50,577 nt of DNA from Melioribacter sp. (GCA_012026935.1 VEPI01000134.1:1-50577), one strand, 5' to 3'; numbered from the stretch's first letter, positions 1 through 10,163 are shown. A program made the numbers and translations. Notes: generated from the sequence alone by a model not told the origin.

Positions 1-96
1 AAAAAATATAATACCCGGCTATGGAAAGAAAATTTTTGAAGAAGAAAAATTAACAACATGGTTCTGCTGTCTTTCAATTAGAATTGGGACACACAA
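1..96. other. Upstream region of otsA, no gene seen
   Basis: AT-rich leader before the trehalose synthase gene. No ORF, RNA gene or convincing promoter is visible. The GGGA at about 86-89 is only a weak Shine-Dalgarno candidate for the ATG at 97. The window edge may cut off the real promoter. Confidence 0.4.
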
Positions 97-2355
97 ATGA
101 AAATAACATTAAATTTAATTTTCTCGCTTGTTCTTGTAGCTACTATTGTAATATCGGCTTTTACATATATACAAGTTCAAAATGAACGGGATAGGTTAAC
201 TCATGAATTAGATGTGCGTGCTGTTATAATGGCTGAAAGTTTACAAGAATCGGTAAAGGAACTTTTACGGGTGAATTCCTCTGTAAGATTAAAACGCTTA
301 GTTGAAAGATTTGGAGGGCGTGACAGACTTATTGGTGTTGCAATATATGATAGTAAAGGTACAAGTCTTATCTCCAGTATTGGTTCATTAACAACTCTAC
401 CGGATTCTATTACGCACATTCACGAATCCATTTTACGCGGCGAAGGTATAGCATCATTTAATTCACTTGACGGTAAATCAATACACTCATATGCAATTCC
501 GCTTTTCCTCGAAGAAAAGACAGTCGGAGCTCTTCTAGTAATTCATGACGCATCATTTATTGATGCAAGAATTAATAGTATTTGGCAGAATAATTTTGTT
601 CGCCTCTTAATTCAAACGATTCTTATAATTATCACAACAGTTTTAGTTGTAAAATGGAGTATTGCAGGATTTATTAAAAAGGTGGTAACGTGGATGAAAA
701 ATATAAGGACAGGTAAAACACATCCGCAATCACAGATATTAAAAGGAAATATCTTTAAACCTTTAGAGGAAGAGGTAACACTATTGGCTAAAAGTCTTTC
801 CTTAGCAAGAGCCAGCGCTGAAGAAGAAGCTCGCTTGCGATTACAAGCAGAATCCGTTTGGACAGCACAGAGATTAAAAGAATTTGTCCAGCAAGAAATA
901 AGCGATAAGGATTTAATAGTAGTTTCAAATCGTGAACCCTATATGCACGTACGACAAGGATCAAATACCGAGTGTATTGTTCCGGTCGGTGGTTTAGTTA
1001 CAGCTTTAGACCCAATATTAAAAGCATGCGGAGGTATTTGGGTAGCACATGGAAGCGGGGATGCTGATCAAGAGACATCCGATGAAAAAGGAAAATTATC
1101 TGTACCGCCTGAAGAACCGCTTTATCAGTTACGTAGAATTTTTTTAACTAAAGAAGAAGAAGAAGGTTATTACTATGGTTTTTCTAATGAAGGCATTTGG
1201 CCCCTTTGTCACATAACGCATACCCGGCCAACTTTTCGATTGCAAGATTGGATTCATTATCAAATGGTTAATAAAAAATTTGCCGAGCAAATTCTTGATG
1301 AAATAAAAAATAAAAAAAATCCCCTAATTTTGATACAAGACTACCATTTTGCTTTACTACCCTTGTTATTAAAATCGAAAAGACCGGACGTACGTATTGC
1401 TCTGTTTTGGCATATTCCATGGCCCAACCCGGAAGTTTTCGGAATCTGTCCGTGGAAAAAGGAAATCTTGTTAGGACTGCTTGGTGCGGATTTAATCGGC
1501 TTCCATATTCAGTTTCATTGTAATAACTTTCTTGAAACCGTTGACAGGTTTTTAGAATCTAAAATTAATTGGGATCAATTTACCATTCAACGCCGTGGTG
1601 GTGTAACTTTAGTAAAACCTTTTCCGATAAGCATTGACTTTCCTAGTATTGTTCAGGATGAAACGAATGCTACTCACTCTAAAGATGAGTTAAGAGAAAT
1701 AGTATTTAAAAAGATTGGACTTAGAGCCAAATATTTAGGTGTTGGAGTTGATAGGATTGACTATACAAAAGGAATAGTCGAGAGATTTAAAGCCGTTGAA
1801 AGACTTTACGAAAAATACCCCCAACTAATCGGGCAATTCACTTTTGTAGAACTTGGTGCACCAAGCAGAACTCACATTAAACAATATCATGATTTGATGG
1901 CGGAACTGGATGAAACTGTTGATAAAATTAATTGGCGTTTTCAAACTAAAAATTGGAAACCAATCATTTTCTTAAAAGCCCATCATAATCATAAAACAAT
2001 CAATCTATTCTACAAAACTGCAGATGTATGCATGGTAACTTCTTTACATGATGGTATGAACCTGGTATCTAAAGAGTTTATAGTATCACGTGAAGATGAA
2101 GATGGGGTATTAATACTTAGCCAATTTACAGGTGCCTCAAGGGAATTACACGATGCAATTATTGTAAATCCTTACAGTATTGAGGAAATGGCGGAGTCAA
2201 TATATACAGCCCTAAATATGAATTCTAAAGAACGTTCCGAAAGAATGAAACTTATGCGATCAATTATTAAAGAGCGTAATATATATCGTTGGGCAGCAAA
2301 TATTATTACAGCTCTTTCCAGATTAAGAACCACGATTAGCGACGGAGAAAATTAA
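97..2355 (+). CDS. otsA: Membrane-anchored trehalose-6-phosphate synthase (sensor-like N-terminus fused to GT20)
   Basis: Transfers glucose from UDP-glucose (or a related donor) to glucose-6-phosphate, giving trehalose-6-phosphate. The 752-residue protein is far longer than the usual 450-500. Residues 5-27 are a membrane helix, about 28-165 look like an extracytoplasmic sensor region, about 168-190 are a second helix, and about 190-265 are a HAMP/coiled-coil-like linker. The GT20 domain runs from about 270 to 745. It carries VVSNREPY, the acceptor-side [22 protein letters not shown], the phosphate-binding VDRIDYTKG near 552-560 and [13 protein letters not shown]. The otsB gene starts 5 nt downstream, which supports the assignment. 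The fusion suggests that an envelope signal or membrane state controls trehalose synthesis; this is inference. A related GT20 activity such as glucosylglycerol-phosphate synthase is less likely given OtsB next door. Confidence 0.88.
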   Translation: MKITLNLIFSLVLVATIVISAFTYIQVQNERDRLTHELDVRAVIMAESLQESVKELLRVNSSVRLKRLVERFGGRDRLIGVAIYDSKGTSLISSIGSLTTLPDSITHIHESILRGEGIASFNSLDGKSIHSYAIPLFLEEKTVGALLVIHDASFIDARINSIWQNNFVRLLIQTILIIITTVLVVKWSIAGFIKKVVTWMKNIRTGKTHPQSQILKGNIFKPLEEEVTLLAKSLSLARASAEEEARLRLQAESVWTAQRLKEFVQQEISDKDLIVVSNREPYMHVRQGSNTECIVPVGGLVTALDPILKACGGIWVAHGSGDADQETSDEKGKLSVPPEEPLYQLRRIFLTKEEEEGYYYGFSNEGIWPLCHITHTRPTFRLQDWIHYQMVNKKFAEQILDEIKNKKNPLILIQDYHFALLPLLLKSKRPDVRIALFWHIPWPNPEVFGICPWKKEILLGLLGADLIGFHIQFHCNNFLETVDRFLESKINWDQFTIQRRGGVTLVKPFPISIDFPSIVQDETNATHSKDELREIVFKKIGLRAKYLGVGVDRIDYTKGIVERFKAVERLYEKYPQLIGQFTFVELGAPSRTHIKQYHDLMAELDETVDKINWRFQTKNWKPIIFLKAHHNHKTINLFYKTADVCMVTSLHDGMNLVSKEFIVSREDEDGVLILSQFTGASRELHDAIIVNPYSIEEMAESIYTALNMNSKERSERMKLMRSIIKERNIYRWAANIITALSRLRTTISDGEN

Positions 2356-2360
2356 TAATA

Positions 2361-3191
2361 ATGTCTACACCGGAATATTTATTTGAGAGAAGAAACAAAG
2401 CCGGCAGCCGGTTAATAGATAAGATTACTTCTCAACGTAAAATTATCTTGTTACTCGATTACGACGGAACACTTGTCCCCATTAAAAAGAAACCATCACT
2501 TGCCTTATTATCAGCAAGCATGCACAAGTTACTTAAAACATTAGCAGCCCATTCCAATTTTATTGTTATTGTAGTTACTGGCAGATCATTTTCAGATATA
2601 AAAAAATTGATAGGAATAAAAAATATAATTTACGCTTCCAACCATGGATTCCAGATTTCAGGTAATAGAATAAAATGGATACATCCCGGTGTAGAACGTA
2701 ATCTTTCGAACATAAAAAAGATTTCTTTCTCATTGAATGATGCTCTAAAATCATTTCCGGCAACATTTGTGGAAGATAAAAAACTGACTTTAAGCGTTCA
2801 TTTTCGAAATGAGAAAAACAATTTCATCCCGGTTGTAAAAAAAATTGTAGCAAAATCTATTCAGCCATTCCAAGAAAATATTATTAAGACAACGGGCAAA
2901 AAAGTTATAGAAATAAGACCAAATATTAATTGGAACAAAGGCAAAGCAGTTTTGAAAATATTAACCATGCTTCAACATAGAAAAAATAAAAATTCCGTCA
3001 TTTGCCTTGGCGATGATAAAACCGACGAGGATGCATTTAGAGCATTAAAGAATAAGGCGATTACCATACATGTAGGAAGCAAACGAAATACACAAGCCCA
3101 TTTTTATCTGTATAATTCAAAGCAGGTAAAAACATTTCTAGAAATGATACTTTTACAGAATAAGATTAAATTCCCAATGCTGTCAGGTTAA
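2361..3191 (+). CDS. otsB: Trehalose-6-phosphate phosphatase
   Basis: Removes the phosphate from trehalose-6-phosphate to give trehalose, the second step after OtsA. It is a HAD-superfamily protein of 276 residues, normal for the family. Visible motifs are the nucleophile loop LLLDYDGTLVPI near residue 30 (first Asp nucleophile, second Asp acid/base), VVTGRSF (motif II region), SNHGFQI, a Lys in the central cap region and the Mg-binding GDDKTDEDAF near 217. The start lies 5 nt after the otsA stop, so the two genes are almost certainly co-transcribed. No signal peptide is seen; the protein is cytoplasmic. Confidence 0.92.
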   Translation: MSTPEYLFERRNKAGSRLIDKITSQRKIILLLDYDGTLVPIKKKPSLALLSASMHKLLKTLAAHSNFIVIVVTGRSFSDIKKLIGIKNIIYASNHGFQISGNRIKWIHPGVERNLSNIKKISFSLNDALKSFPATFVEDKKLTLSVHFRNEKNNFIPVVKKIVAKSIQPFQENIIKTTGKKVIEIRPNINWNKGKAVLKILTMLQHRKNKNSVICLGDDKTDEDAFRALKNKAITIHVGSKRNTQAHFYLYNSKQVKTFLEMILLQNKIKFPMLSG

Positions 3192-3300
3192 CAATTTTTT
3201 TTTATAAACCCGGCTATCCCGTAGCGACGATTCAAAATCGGTGAAAGGAAATTTAACATTTTGCTTCTCACTTGTTATGCTTTGTGCGGTACCCACTTAG

Positions 3301-5085
3301 TCAAATATTTTCTTTCTGCCCTTTTGCCCAAATAGATATGTATTTGTTAAAAATATTTGATTTAGAAATAAAGCCTATGTATTCATCCCTATCGGTAACT
3401 GCTAAATTCCATAGTTGCGATTCTTCAAATATTTCAATGGCTTTGTTAATATCTTCATTGAGATTAATTGTTTTGAAATTAGGATTCATAACATCATCAA
3501 TAAGAATAACATTATGTGCCTCAAAATCAAGCATAACCTCTCGAATATCATCAAGAGTAATAACACCAATTAATTTTTTCTTTTCATCAACAACCGGAAA
3601 TAAATTTCTTTTAGTAAGGGGTATTTTTTTAACTAATTCTTTTAAAGTGGTACCGGGTTTTAAAATAAGAAAGTCGCTTTCAACCAAATCACCTACTTTC
3701 AATTGCTGATTAAAATATTTCTCTTTTTCAGATCTGAACTTAATTCCTTTTTCCGCTAATGCAGTTGTATATATAGAGTGAGGATGGAAATATTTTGAAA
3801 TAAAAAAAGATAAAGCGGTAACAATCATTAAAGGAACAATTAATGTGTACCCACCTGTAATTTCTGCAATTAAGAATATACCGGTTAAAGGTGCATGTAA
3901 AACTCCGCATAGTACACCGGCCATTCCAACAACAATAAAATTTTGATAGTTAAGTTCGGCAACACCAAAATATTTCATTGTATGAGCTAAAATAAAACCA
4001 GTTAATGCACCCATGAAAAGAGACGGTGCTATAATACCTCCGTTTCCACCTGAGCCAATTGTTAATGAAGTAGCTATCACTTTTGTAAAAATTATTAGTG
4101 CAATAAAAATAATTAATGAAAGATCTTTATCTGCGAATGAATTGAAAAAACTATTATCCAAAAGTTGGTTGTAATTACCTGCAAGTAACTTAATTATACT
4201 TGAATAGCCTTCACCGAAAAGCGGGGGGAAAAAATAAATTAAAACGCACAGCAATATTCCTCCAATAATAGCTTTCGTATATTGCTTCTTAAATCTTTCA
4301 GTACTTTTATCCAATAAAAATGAAATTTTGATTACGTATAATGAAATAAGTCCGCAAATAATTCCCAACAACATATAAAATGGAATTGCATAAAGATGCC
4401 AACCCTCTGTAACTAAATAAAACAACTGTCCGCTGTAGAGGAATTTTGAGAGTACAGCCGAAGATGCCGATGCAATTAGAAGAGGTATGAATGAAGATAC
4501 AGTTATTTCCGGTAATAAAACTTCAAACGCAAAAATTACACCGGCAATAGGGCTATTAAAAATTGCAGATATACCCGCAGCCGAACCGCATGCCAATAAT
4601 AATGTTCTTGTTTGATAATTTAACTTAAAACCTTGAGCAAGATTGGAACCGATAGATGCACCAATTACAACTATTGGCGCTTCTAATCCTGCAGAACCAC
4701 CTGTTCCGATTGTAATACCGCTTGTTAGCAAATGAGAAATTATTTTACGACTTGGTACATTAGCTTTTTGTCTAATTATTAAATATATGATGTGACTTAA
4801 TCCCTTTTCAATCTTTCCTCCGAATAGAAGATTTACTATGAAGACTGATAATAGAATTCCAATTAAGGGGGTTAACGGCAATATAAATTTTAAGCCGAGT
4901 TCATTAATAAATATTCTAGGTTCCTGTTGGAAGAAATAAACCAATTTTTTAAGAAGCACTGAAGCTAAACCGGATAATATTCCGACAATCACACTGGCAA
5001 GAACTATAAAAGTTTTGTATTCAATTTTCTTTTTTAGAAAAGAGATAAGTCGAATTATAGATTCTTTCATGTTAAAAGTACTCAT
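3301..5085 (-). CDS. ClC-family chloride channel/transporter with C-terminal CBS pair
   Basis: Integral membrane anion protein of 594 residues. The ClC core covers about residues 25-430, and two CBS domains (about 455-590) probably sense nucleotides or ionic state. The external gating glutamate is kept: GGSAGLEAP, Glu135. The internal proton glutamate of E. coli ClC-ec1 (E203) aligns with Val189 in NSPIAGVIFAFEVLLPEI, a substitution also found in ClC channels. The first selectivity motif GSGIP is replaced by EKGLSHI, while the GGIIAP motif is present. The gene follows the PDZ-SpoIIE phosphatase by 29 nt and is probably the last gene of the stress-signalling operon. AAAGGTGA about 8 nt upstream supports the first ATG; a second ATG lies five codons in. 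Channel versus antiporter cannot be settled from sequence. Confidence 0.88.
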   Translation of the reverse strand: MSTFNMKESIIRLISFLKKKIEYKTFIVLASVIVGILSGLASVLLKKLVYFFQQEPRIFINELGLKFILPLTPLIGILLSVFIVNLLFGGKIEKGLSHIIYLIIRQKANVPSRKIISHLLTSGITIGTGGSAGLEAPIVVIGASIGSNLAQGFKLNYQTRTLLLACGSAAGISAIFNSPIAGVIFAFEVLLPEITVSSFIPLLIASASSAVLSKFLYSGQLFYLVTEGWHLYAIPFYMLLGIICGLISLYVIKISFLLDKSTERFKKQYTKAIIGGILLCVLIYFFPPLFGEGYSSIIKLLAGNYNQLLDNSFFNSFADKDLSLIIFIALIIFTKVIATSLTIGSGGNGGIIAPSLFMGALTGFILAHTMKYFGVAELNYQNFIVVGMAGVLCGVLHAPLTGIFLIAEITGGYTLIVPLMIVTALSFFISKYFHPHSIYTTALAEKGIKFRSEKEKYFNQQLKVGDLVESDFLILKPGTTLKELVKKIPLTKRNLFPVVDEKKKLIGVITLDDIREVMLDFEAHNVILIDDVMNPNFKTINLNEDINKAIEIFEESQLWNLAVTDRDEYIGFISKSNIFNKYISIWAKGQKENI

Positions 5086-5114
5086 ATAAAAATCACCTTT
5101 GCAGAGCGGACTTT

Positions 5115-7670
5115 CTATTTTATTTTTATCACAATAGACGTCACATCATCATATTGAGGAGTTTTGCCGCGGAAGTCATTTAACTTTTTTATTAAGGTAT
5201 TTTGAATCTCTGAACAACTATTATTCGAGTGATCAAGTAATAATAATTTCAATTTTTCTTCGCCAAATTGTTCATCATACTGATTCATCAATTCCGTCAC
5301 TCCGTCGGAGTAAAAGAAAAATAAATCATCCGGTTTGAATTGAATTGTAATTTCTTCTAAAGAAGATTGAAATAGCTCTCCCCTTTCCAAACCAACGCCT
5401 ATTCCTGATGGTTGAAACTCTTCAACAATTTTATTCCGAATTCTAATTAATGGGGTATGACCGGCGCGGCAAAATTTTATTGTGCCTTCTTCAATATCAA
5501 ATAATGCTAATGAAACTGTAATGAACCAATTCTTTTCAATATTCTCATAGATCTTTTTATTCACTTCAATTAGAATCTCACTCGGTGATTTACCTTCGGT
5601 ACAATAAAGCCCGACCATGGTTTGAAGTTTCGACATATAAAACGAAGCACTTAATCCCTTACCGGATACATCTCCTATCACAACAAACAATTTTTTATCT
5701 GAAATTTTTATCAGATCAAAATAATCGCCGCCAACATGCATGGCAGGAATCATTTTACCAGCGATATCGAGCCGATCAATCTTAGGGAAAGTTTTCGGCA
5801 AAAGTGTCTCTTGAATTCTACGTGCGTTTTCCAAATCTCTTTCAAGTTTTTGTTTCTCTGCCTCAGATTCATAAAGACGCGCATTATCAATCGAAATTGC
5901 TGTTTGTGTTGCCGCAGCAATCAACAGATCTAAGTCTTTCCCGGCAAATTGAGAACCCGATTGCTTAAGTCCGAATAATAAAAATCCAATGATTTTCGAC
6001 TTAATAAAAAGAGGAATTATTGTATAAATATTTTCAGAGAGGAATTTTTCTGACGACTCTTCCAACACTTCCTTAAAATCCTGGCGCTCAAGAACTTGTT
6101 TCTTTCCAAATTTATTACACTCCAAACAATAATTTGCTACGCGGAAGTCATTATCAACAATATTCAAATCTAAATTGTTAATTCCCTTGTGCCGAATGAG
6201 ATTGAAAGAATAATCTTCATTTTTTAAAAGAAGTCCAAAAGTTTGAATACGAAGCGAGTGAACAAAAAGTTCTTGGATTGAATCGAAAATATTTTCTTTT
6301 CCAACAGTACTTGCAATTTCACTGCTGAATTTTAACAGTGCTTTTTGAAATGTGAATTGTTCAGGATAAAATTTTTCCGTAAGAATATTTTGGAATTTAT
6401 CTTTAGTAGATTGAAATACAAAAGAAAAGACTACGAATACAGCACCCGCAATCATTACCTGATATTCTGTACCAACTGCACTGCTAACCAACTGTCCTAA
6501 CAAATAAATAACAAAATAATAGATGCCCGCAACAGTAAATGTTGCGACACCATAAACAATTGCATTCTTTACAAAATCTTTAATATCCATTAAGGAATAT
6601 TTAAAGATAGAATAACCAAACGCGATAGGAACAACAGCAATAAGTAAAATCGGTGTAAAGTATTGAGGGTTGTTAAATGCTAGTCCGGCAATTGGCTGTG
6701 CTAAAAAGGTGAAATATATTCTAGCTAGAACAGCAATAAAGAAAGCAATAAGAATTATTAATATTGGCTTTCTATCTTCTTTTGTCGGTAACTTAAAATA
6801 AGTTATTGCCAAAAGAATGAATGCTAAAACAAATAAAGCAAACCCTATATAAAATAATGCATTACCTAAGACATTTGAGACAGGAGTTTTTCTAACTGAG
6901 AAATATTCATAACCGATTAGCAAATAGTAGAAAAGGAAAATCCCAAAACTAATTTTGCCGATTATCAGTTTGAACCATTTCTTCGAAACAAATGAATACT
7001 CACGCGGGAACACGCTAAAAAAATGTACCAATGAGACCGGGAAAAAGACTGTTCCCAGTACGATACAAAACGCTACCAATACAATCAAAACCGGATTATT
7101 GAAAATTACATTTTCGACTTGCTGACCGCGGTAAACAAGTGCAGTTGTAGAAAAGAAAACCGAAAAAATTGCGACTCGATAAAATAAATTCTGAATTTTC
7201 CCTTCAGGTTTAGACATCACTACGACAAAAGCTACAATTAACCAGATAAAAGAAAGTAGTGTAACACCCAATCCGTTTATATCAATCAATTTTTTTACAA
7301 ATACATTTGTTTCAAACTCCTTTCCGTTTTTTTGAACAGTATATGTTGCATAGTCTCCATAAGGGATTTTATCAAGAATTTTTGTAGCGTTTAAGTTGTT
7401 TGAGGCTGGTATCCCGTCAATAGCAAGTAGTAAATCTCCATCACGGATTCCTGCCTGCCATGTAACCCCGTTAACTTTCACTTGTTCAAATGTTATAATT
7501 ATTTTACCATTACTCTTCTTCTCTGTCCACAAACATTCGTCATTAGATTGGGCAGTTACATTAAAGATGAAATAAAAGTTAAAAAAAGATAGTATAGCAA
7601 GAAGCGCTGTTGAGATTACAATCAATATCTGCTTCTGCTTTGTATAAAATTTTTTAATGTTGTTAAACAT
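5115..7670 (-). CDS. PDZ-7TM-GAF-SpoIIE (PP2C-type) serine phosphatase
   Basis: 851-residue multi-domain membrane phosphatase expected to dephosphorylate a STAS-domain antagonist. Order: membrane helix about 15-39; PDZ-like domain about 55-125 (AGIRDGDLLLAIDGIPA); about seven membrane helices between 130 and 420; GAF-like domain about 445-600 with a CLEC cysteine pair; coiled coil; then the SpoIIE/RsbU PPM domain about 625-851. The PPM domain shows GGDYFDLIKI, GDVSGKGLSASFYMSK, CRAGHTPLI, FFYSDGVTELMN and YDDVTSIVIKIK, so the metal-binding aspartates are present. If the N-terminus is cytoplasmic, the PDZ domain sits outside the inner membrane and could bind a peptide or protein C-terminus as the signal. 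The stop of the upstream phosphatase overlaps this ATG (TAATG), so the two are translationally coupled. Confidence 0.87.
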   Translation of the reverse strand: MFNNIKKFYTKQKQILIVISTALLAILSFFNFYFIFNVTAQSNDECLWTEKKSNGKIIITFEQVKVNGVTWQAGIRDGDLLLAIDGIPASNNLNATKILDKIPYGDYATYTVQKNGKEFETNVFVKKLIDINGLGVTLLSFIWLIVAFVVVMSKPEGKIQNLFYRVAIFSVFFSTTALVYRGQQVENVIFNNPVLIVLVAFCIVLGTVFFPVSLVHFFSVFPREYSFVSKKWFKLIIGKISFGIFLFYYLLIGYEYFSVRKTPVSNVLGNALFYIGFALFVLAFILLAITYFKLPTKEDRKPILIILIAFFIAVLARIYFTFLAQPIAGLAFNNPQYFTPILLIAVVPIAFGYSIFKYSLMDIKDFVKNAIVYGVATFTVAGIYYFVIYLLGQLVSSAVGTEYQVMIAGAVFVVFSFVFQSTKDKFQNILTEKFYPEQFTFQKALLKFSSEIASTVGKENIFDSIQELFVHSLRIQTFGLLLKNEDYSFNLIRHKGINNLDLNIVDNDFRVANYCLECNKFGKKQVLERQDFKEVLEESSEKFLSENIYTIIPLFIKSKIIGFLLFGLKQSGSQFAGKDLDLLIAAATQTAISIDNARLYESEAEKQKLERDLENARRIQETLLPKTFPKIDRLDIAGKMIPAMHVGGDYFDLIKISDKKLFVVIGDVSGKGLSASFYMSKLQTMVGLYCTEGKSPSEILIEVNKKIYENIEKNWFITVSLALFDIEEGTIKFCRAGHTPLIRIRNKIVEEFQPSGIGVGLERGELFQSSLEEITIQFKPDDLFFFYSDGVTELMNQYDEQFGEEKLKLLLLDHSNNSCSEIQNTLIKKLNDFRGKTPQYDDVTSIVIKIK

Positions 7671-9349
7671 TATTTCACCTTTATAACTAAACTTGTTATA
7701 TCATCAGATTGTTCGGCCCCATGCGTGAAATCTTCAACATTGGATTTAACATGTGCTAAAATATTTTGAGCGCTCTCTTCGTATTTCTGTAATGCTAAAG
7801 TCTCCAATCTTTCATCGGAAAATTCTTCCCACTTATCATTCATAGCTTCAGTGATTCCATCTGTAAAAAGAATAATTGCATCACCACTTTCAAGCTGAAT
7901 AGTTTCTGAAATATATGGAATCATAGTTTCCATAACGCCTAGAATCATTCCGCCTTTTTTAAGTTTTGTAATATTTGAGTTCCTTATATGAAGAGGAGGA
8001 TTATGACCTGCATTTACATAAGTAAGTTCTTTTTTTGCATTATCAATTATTCCCCAAAAGAAAGTAATAAAACTTCCCATAGTTGTATTTTCAGCTACAA
8101 GATCATTCATTAAACCGGTAGCTTCTGCAAGCTGCATTTTCATTTTGCATATTGATTTTAAGAATGCTTGAATGTTTGCCATCAACAATGCAGCAGGTAC
8201 TCCTTTACCTGAGACATCGGCAATTGCGAACAAGACTTTATCTTCATCTAATTTTACAATATCATAATAATCGCCGCCAACCATACGAGCAGATTTATTA
8301 AATGCGGCAATTTCAAAATTGGAAAATTTAGGAATTGATTTGGGTAAAAGATTATTCTGAATATTTCTTGCGGTTTCCAAATCTTTTTCAAGCCGCTGTT
8401 TCTCAAGTGTTTCCTTAAAAAGACGCGCATTTTCTATTGAAATAATTGCAAGACTTCCAACAGAAGAAACAAATTCAATATCGGATTTAGAATACTGAAG
8501 CTCATTCTTCCTTTTGCCGAGGAGAATTAATCCTTTAGTTTCACCCTTGATCTGCATCGGTACAATAAGGTCAACACCTACTTCGGCAAATGGTTTATAA
8601 TTATCAACTAATTCGGGTCTGGTAAGCGCTTTGGTAAATTGGTGTGGTTCACATTGTTTGAGTGAATTTCTCAAATGATTTTCATCAAATCTATTATCAA
8701 GAAAGTATGGTGAATTCGTTGCACATGATATAACAGCATATTTAGAAACCAGCATTTGCCCGATTAATGAATACACGAGCATTTTGCTAACCATTTCTAT
8801 CTGCAATATGCCGCTGAATTCTTTGCTAAGATCAAATAGAGAGCTAAGCTGATTTACCTTTGCATCCAGATCACGGTTTACTCGTTTTAATTTTTCTACC
8901 ATTATTGAATTCTCAATAGCAGTTGATCCGACATTGAGAATTGTTTTTAAAAAATTAATGTCCTCTTCTTCGTAATGTTTGCCTGTTAGTCTTTGGCCAA
9001 GAATTAATATTCCTTTTAATCCTTCGGATGATTTAATGTCCTGAACAATCGGAAAATTATTCTCTTCAATATAAGTGCTCAGTTCACCGCTTGTTTCATA
9101 ATTGTTAATTGTAATTTTGGGAAATTTAGAAATAATATTATTTGGAATTCCTTTTGATACTTTTACTTCAAAATAATTTTCATCGTTTAGAAGTGCAATT
9201 ATTCCTTTCGTAGTATGGAATTTTCCAAAACAGGTTAGAAGAATATTGTTAAGGCTAAAATTTAGATCGAGAGTAGAATTTATAAGATTGCTGAAATCAA
9301 CGAGAGCTGAAAAATTTCTTAGGGCCGCATTATTATCTATTTGCTGCAT
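7670..9349 (-). CDS. GAF-GAF-SpoIIE serine phosphatase (RsbU/RsbP-like)
   Basis: Soluble 559-residue phosphatase of the partner-switching type. Two GAF sensor domains (about 15-155 and 170-315) are followed by a short coiled coil and a PPM/SpoIIE domain (about 345-559) with MVGGDYYDIVKL, DVSGKGVPAALLMAN, YVNAGHNPPLHI, ILFTDGITEAMN and SDDITSLVIKVK. The catalytic aspartates are in place, so it should be active. It begins 2 nt after the RsbW-like kinase stop and overlaps the next phosphatase by 1 nt. The likely substrate is the phosphorylated STAS protein encoded at 9792-10145. The ligand of the GAF domains is unknown. Confidence 0.88.
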   Translation of the reverse strand: MQQIDNNAALRNFSALVDFSNLINSTLDLNFSLNNILLTCFGKFHTTKGIIALLNDENYFEVKVSKGIPNNIISKFPKITINNYETSGELSTYIEENNFPIVQDIKSSEGLKGILILGQRLTGKHYEEEDINFLKTILNVGSTAIENSIMVEKLKRVNRDLDAKVNQLSSLFDLSKEFSGILQIEMVSKMLVYSLIGQMLVSKYAVISCATNSPYFLDNRFDENHLRNSLKQCEPHQFTKALTRPELVDNYKPFAEVGVDLIVPMQIKGETKGLILLGKRKNELQYSKSDIEFVSSVGSLAIISIENARLFKETLEKQRLEKDLETARNIQNNLLPKSIPKFSNFEIAAFNKSARMVGGDYYDIVKLDEDKVLFAIADVSGKGVPAALLMANIQAFLKSICKMKMQLAEATGLMNDLVAENTTMGSFITFFWGIIDNAKKELTYVNAGHNPPLHIRNSNITKLKKGGMILGVMETMIPYISETIQLESGDAIILFTDGITEAMNDKWEEFSDERLETLALQKYEESAQNILAHVKSNVEDFTHGAEQSDDITSLVIKVK

Positions 9350-9351
9350 GC

Positions 9352-9789
9352 CTAATTTGATAGATATTTAACTAATATGACTTGATTCTTATTTCCGCTA
9401 AGAGTAGAATAATTTACTTCATCCATAAGTTTTTTTATTAAGAACATTCCAAGGCCGCCAATCCGTTTTTGTTTGTAATATTCACGTAGATCGGGCTCAG
9501 GTACTTTATTCGGGTCAAAATGTGATCCTTCATCGGTTATAGAAATACTGAATTTCGGGTCATTAAATTTTATCTTAATTAGTATATTTCCTTCGGGAGA
9601 ATATTTATATGCGTGTTTAATTATGTTGGTACAAGCTTCGTCAACAGCAAGTATTATCTTGCCGGTAGAATCTTCAGAGAATCCGCTTTGATTTGCAGCA
9701 GATTTTATAAAATCTCTTATGACGGCAAGATTGTCGGTTGTGCTTTTAACGAGAAGCTCTTTCTCAAATATTTTGTTTACAGAATTCAA
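9352..9789 (-). CDS. RsbW/SpoIIAB-like anti-sigma serine kinase (HATPase_c)
   Basis: GHKL-fold protein kinase of 145 residues, typical for RsbW/SpoIIAB. Such proteins phosphorylate a STAS antagonist and sequester a sigma factor or other partner. The N-box is DEACTNIIKHAYK (about 50-62), the G1 box DEGSHFDP and the G2 box GGLGMFLIKKLMD. The start is TTG, supported by AGGA 5 nt upstream and by the family length. It lies 2 nt from the STAS gene upstream and 2 nt from the GAF-SpoIIE gene downstream, the classic antagonist-kinase-phosphatase arrangement. Its true partner could be the ECF sigma at the head of the operon, another sigma factor, or a non-sigma output protein. Confidence 0.87.
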   Translation of the reverse strand: MNSVNKIFEKELLVKSTTDNLAVIRDFIKSAANQSGFSEDSTGKIILAVDEACTNIIKHAYKYSPEGNILIKIKFNDPKFSISITDEGSHFDPNKVPEPDLREYYKQKRIGGLGMFLIKKLMDEVNYSTLSGNKNQVILVKYLSN

Positions 9790-9791
9790 GT

Positions 9792-10145
9792 TTATCCTTG
9801 ATCGCTAAATTTGTGAACAGCTTCTTTTTCTTCTTTGTAGAATTCGTACAAAATAGGAAATCCTAAAAGATCGAAAATGTTGTAAACATTTTCCTTCATG
9901 TTGGAAAACTTTATGTCGCCTTTGTTTTCCCTCATAGTTTCCACATATGCCATAAAGACACCTAGACCCGCACTGCTGATATATTTCAACTCGTCGAAGT
10001 TAACAACGACCTTAAACTGTTTTTCCACAAGCAGTTTGTTGAAAATATTTTCTAGCTCGGGCGCTGTGTGGGCATCGAGATACCCTTTCACATCAATTAC
10101 ACTTACAGAACCGACATCCCGTAAGTTTACATTGAACTCCGCCAT
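9792..10145 (-). CDS. STAS-domain anti-sigma factor antagonist (RsbV/SpoIIAA-like)
   Basis: 117-residue single STAS domain. The conserved phospho-acceptor serine region reads YISSAGLG (about residues 55-62), as in SpoIIAA/RsbV. When unphosphorylated it should bind the adjacent RsbW-like kinase and release the kinase's partner; the SpoIIE phosphatases in the same operon would reactivate it. It starts 18 nt after the TM-GAF-SpoIIE gene and ends 2 nt before the kinase. The C-terminal 15-20 residues are a charged extension (KEEKEAVHKF). Confidence 0.9.
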   Translation of the reverse strand: MAEFNVNLRDVGSVSVIDVKGYLDAHTAPELENIFNKLLVEKQFKVVVNFDELKYISSAGLGVFMAYVETMRENKGDIKFSNMKENVYNIFDLLGFPILYEFYKEEKEAVHKFSDQG

Positions 10146-10163
10146 TAAATATCTCCGCTTTTA

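Noticed and set aside
13-3217. ACCCGGCTAT occurring at 13-22 and about 3208-3217
   Set aside because: Only two 10-nt copies with unrelated flanks; too little to call a repeat family or element boundary.
3272-3709. 145-residue plus-strand ORF
   Set aside because: It lies antisense within the ClC gene, has no domain or ribosome site, and is explained as a shadow of the CBS-coding region.
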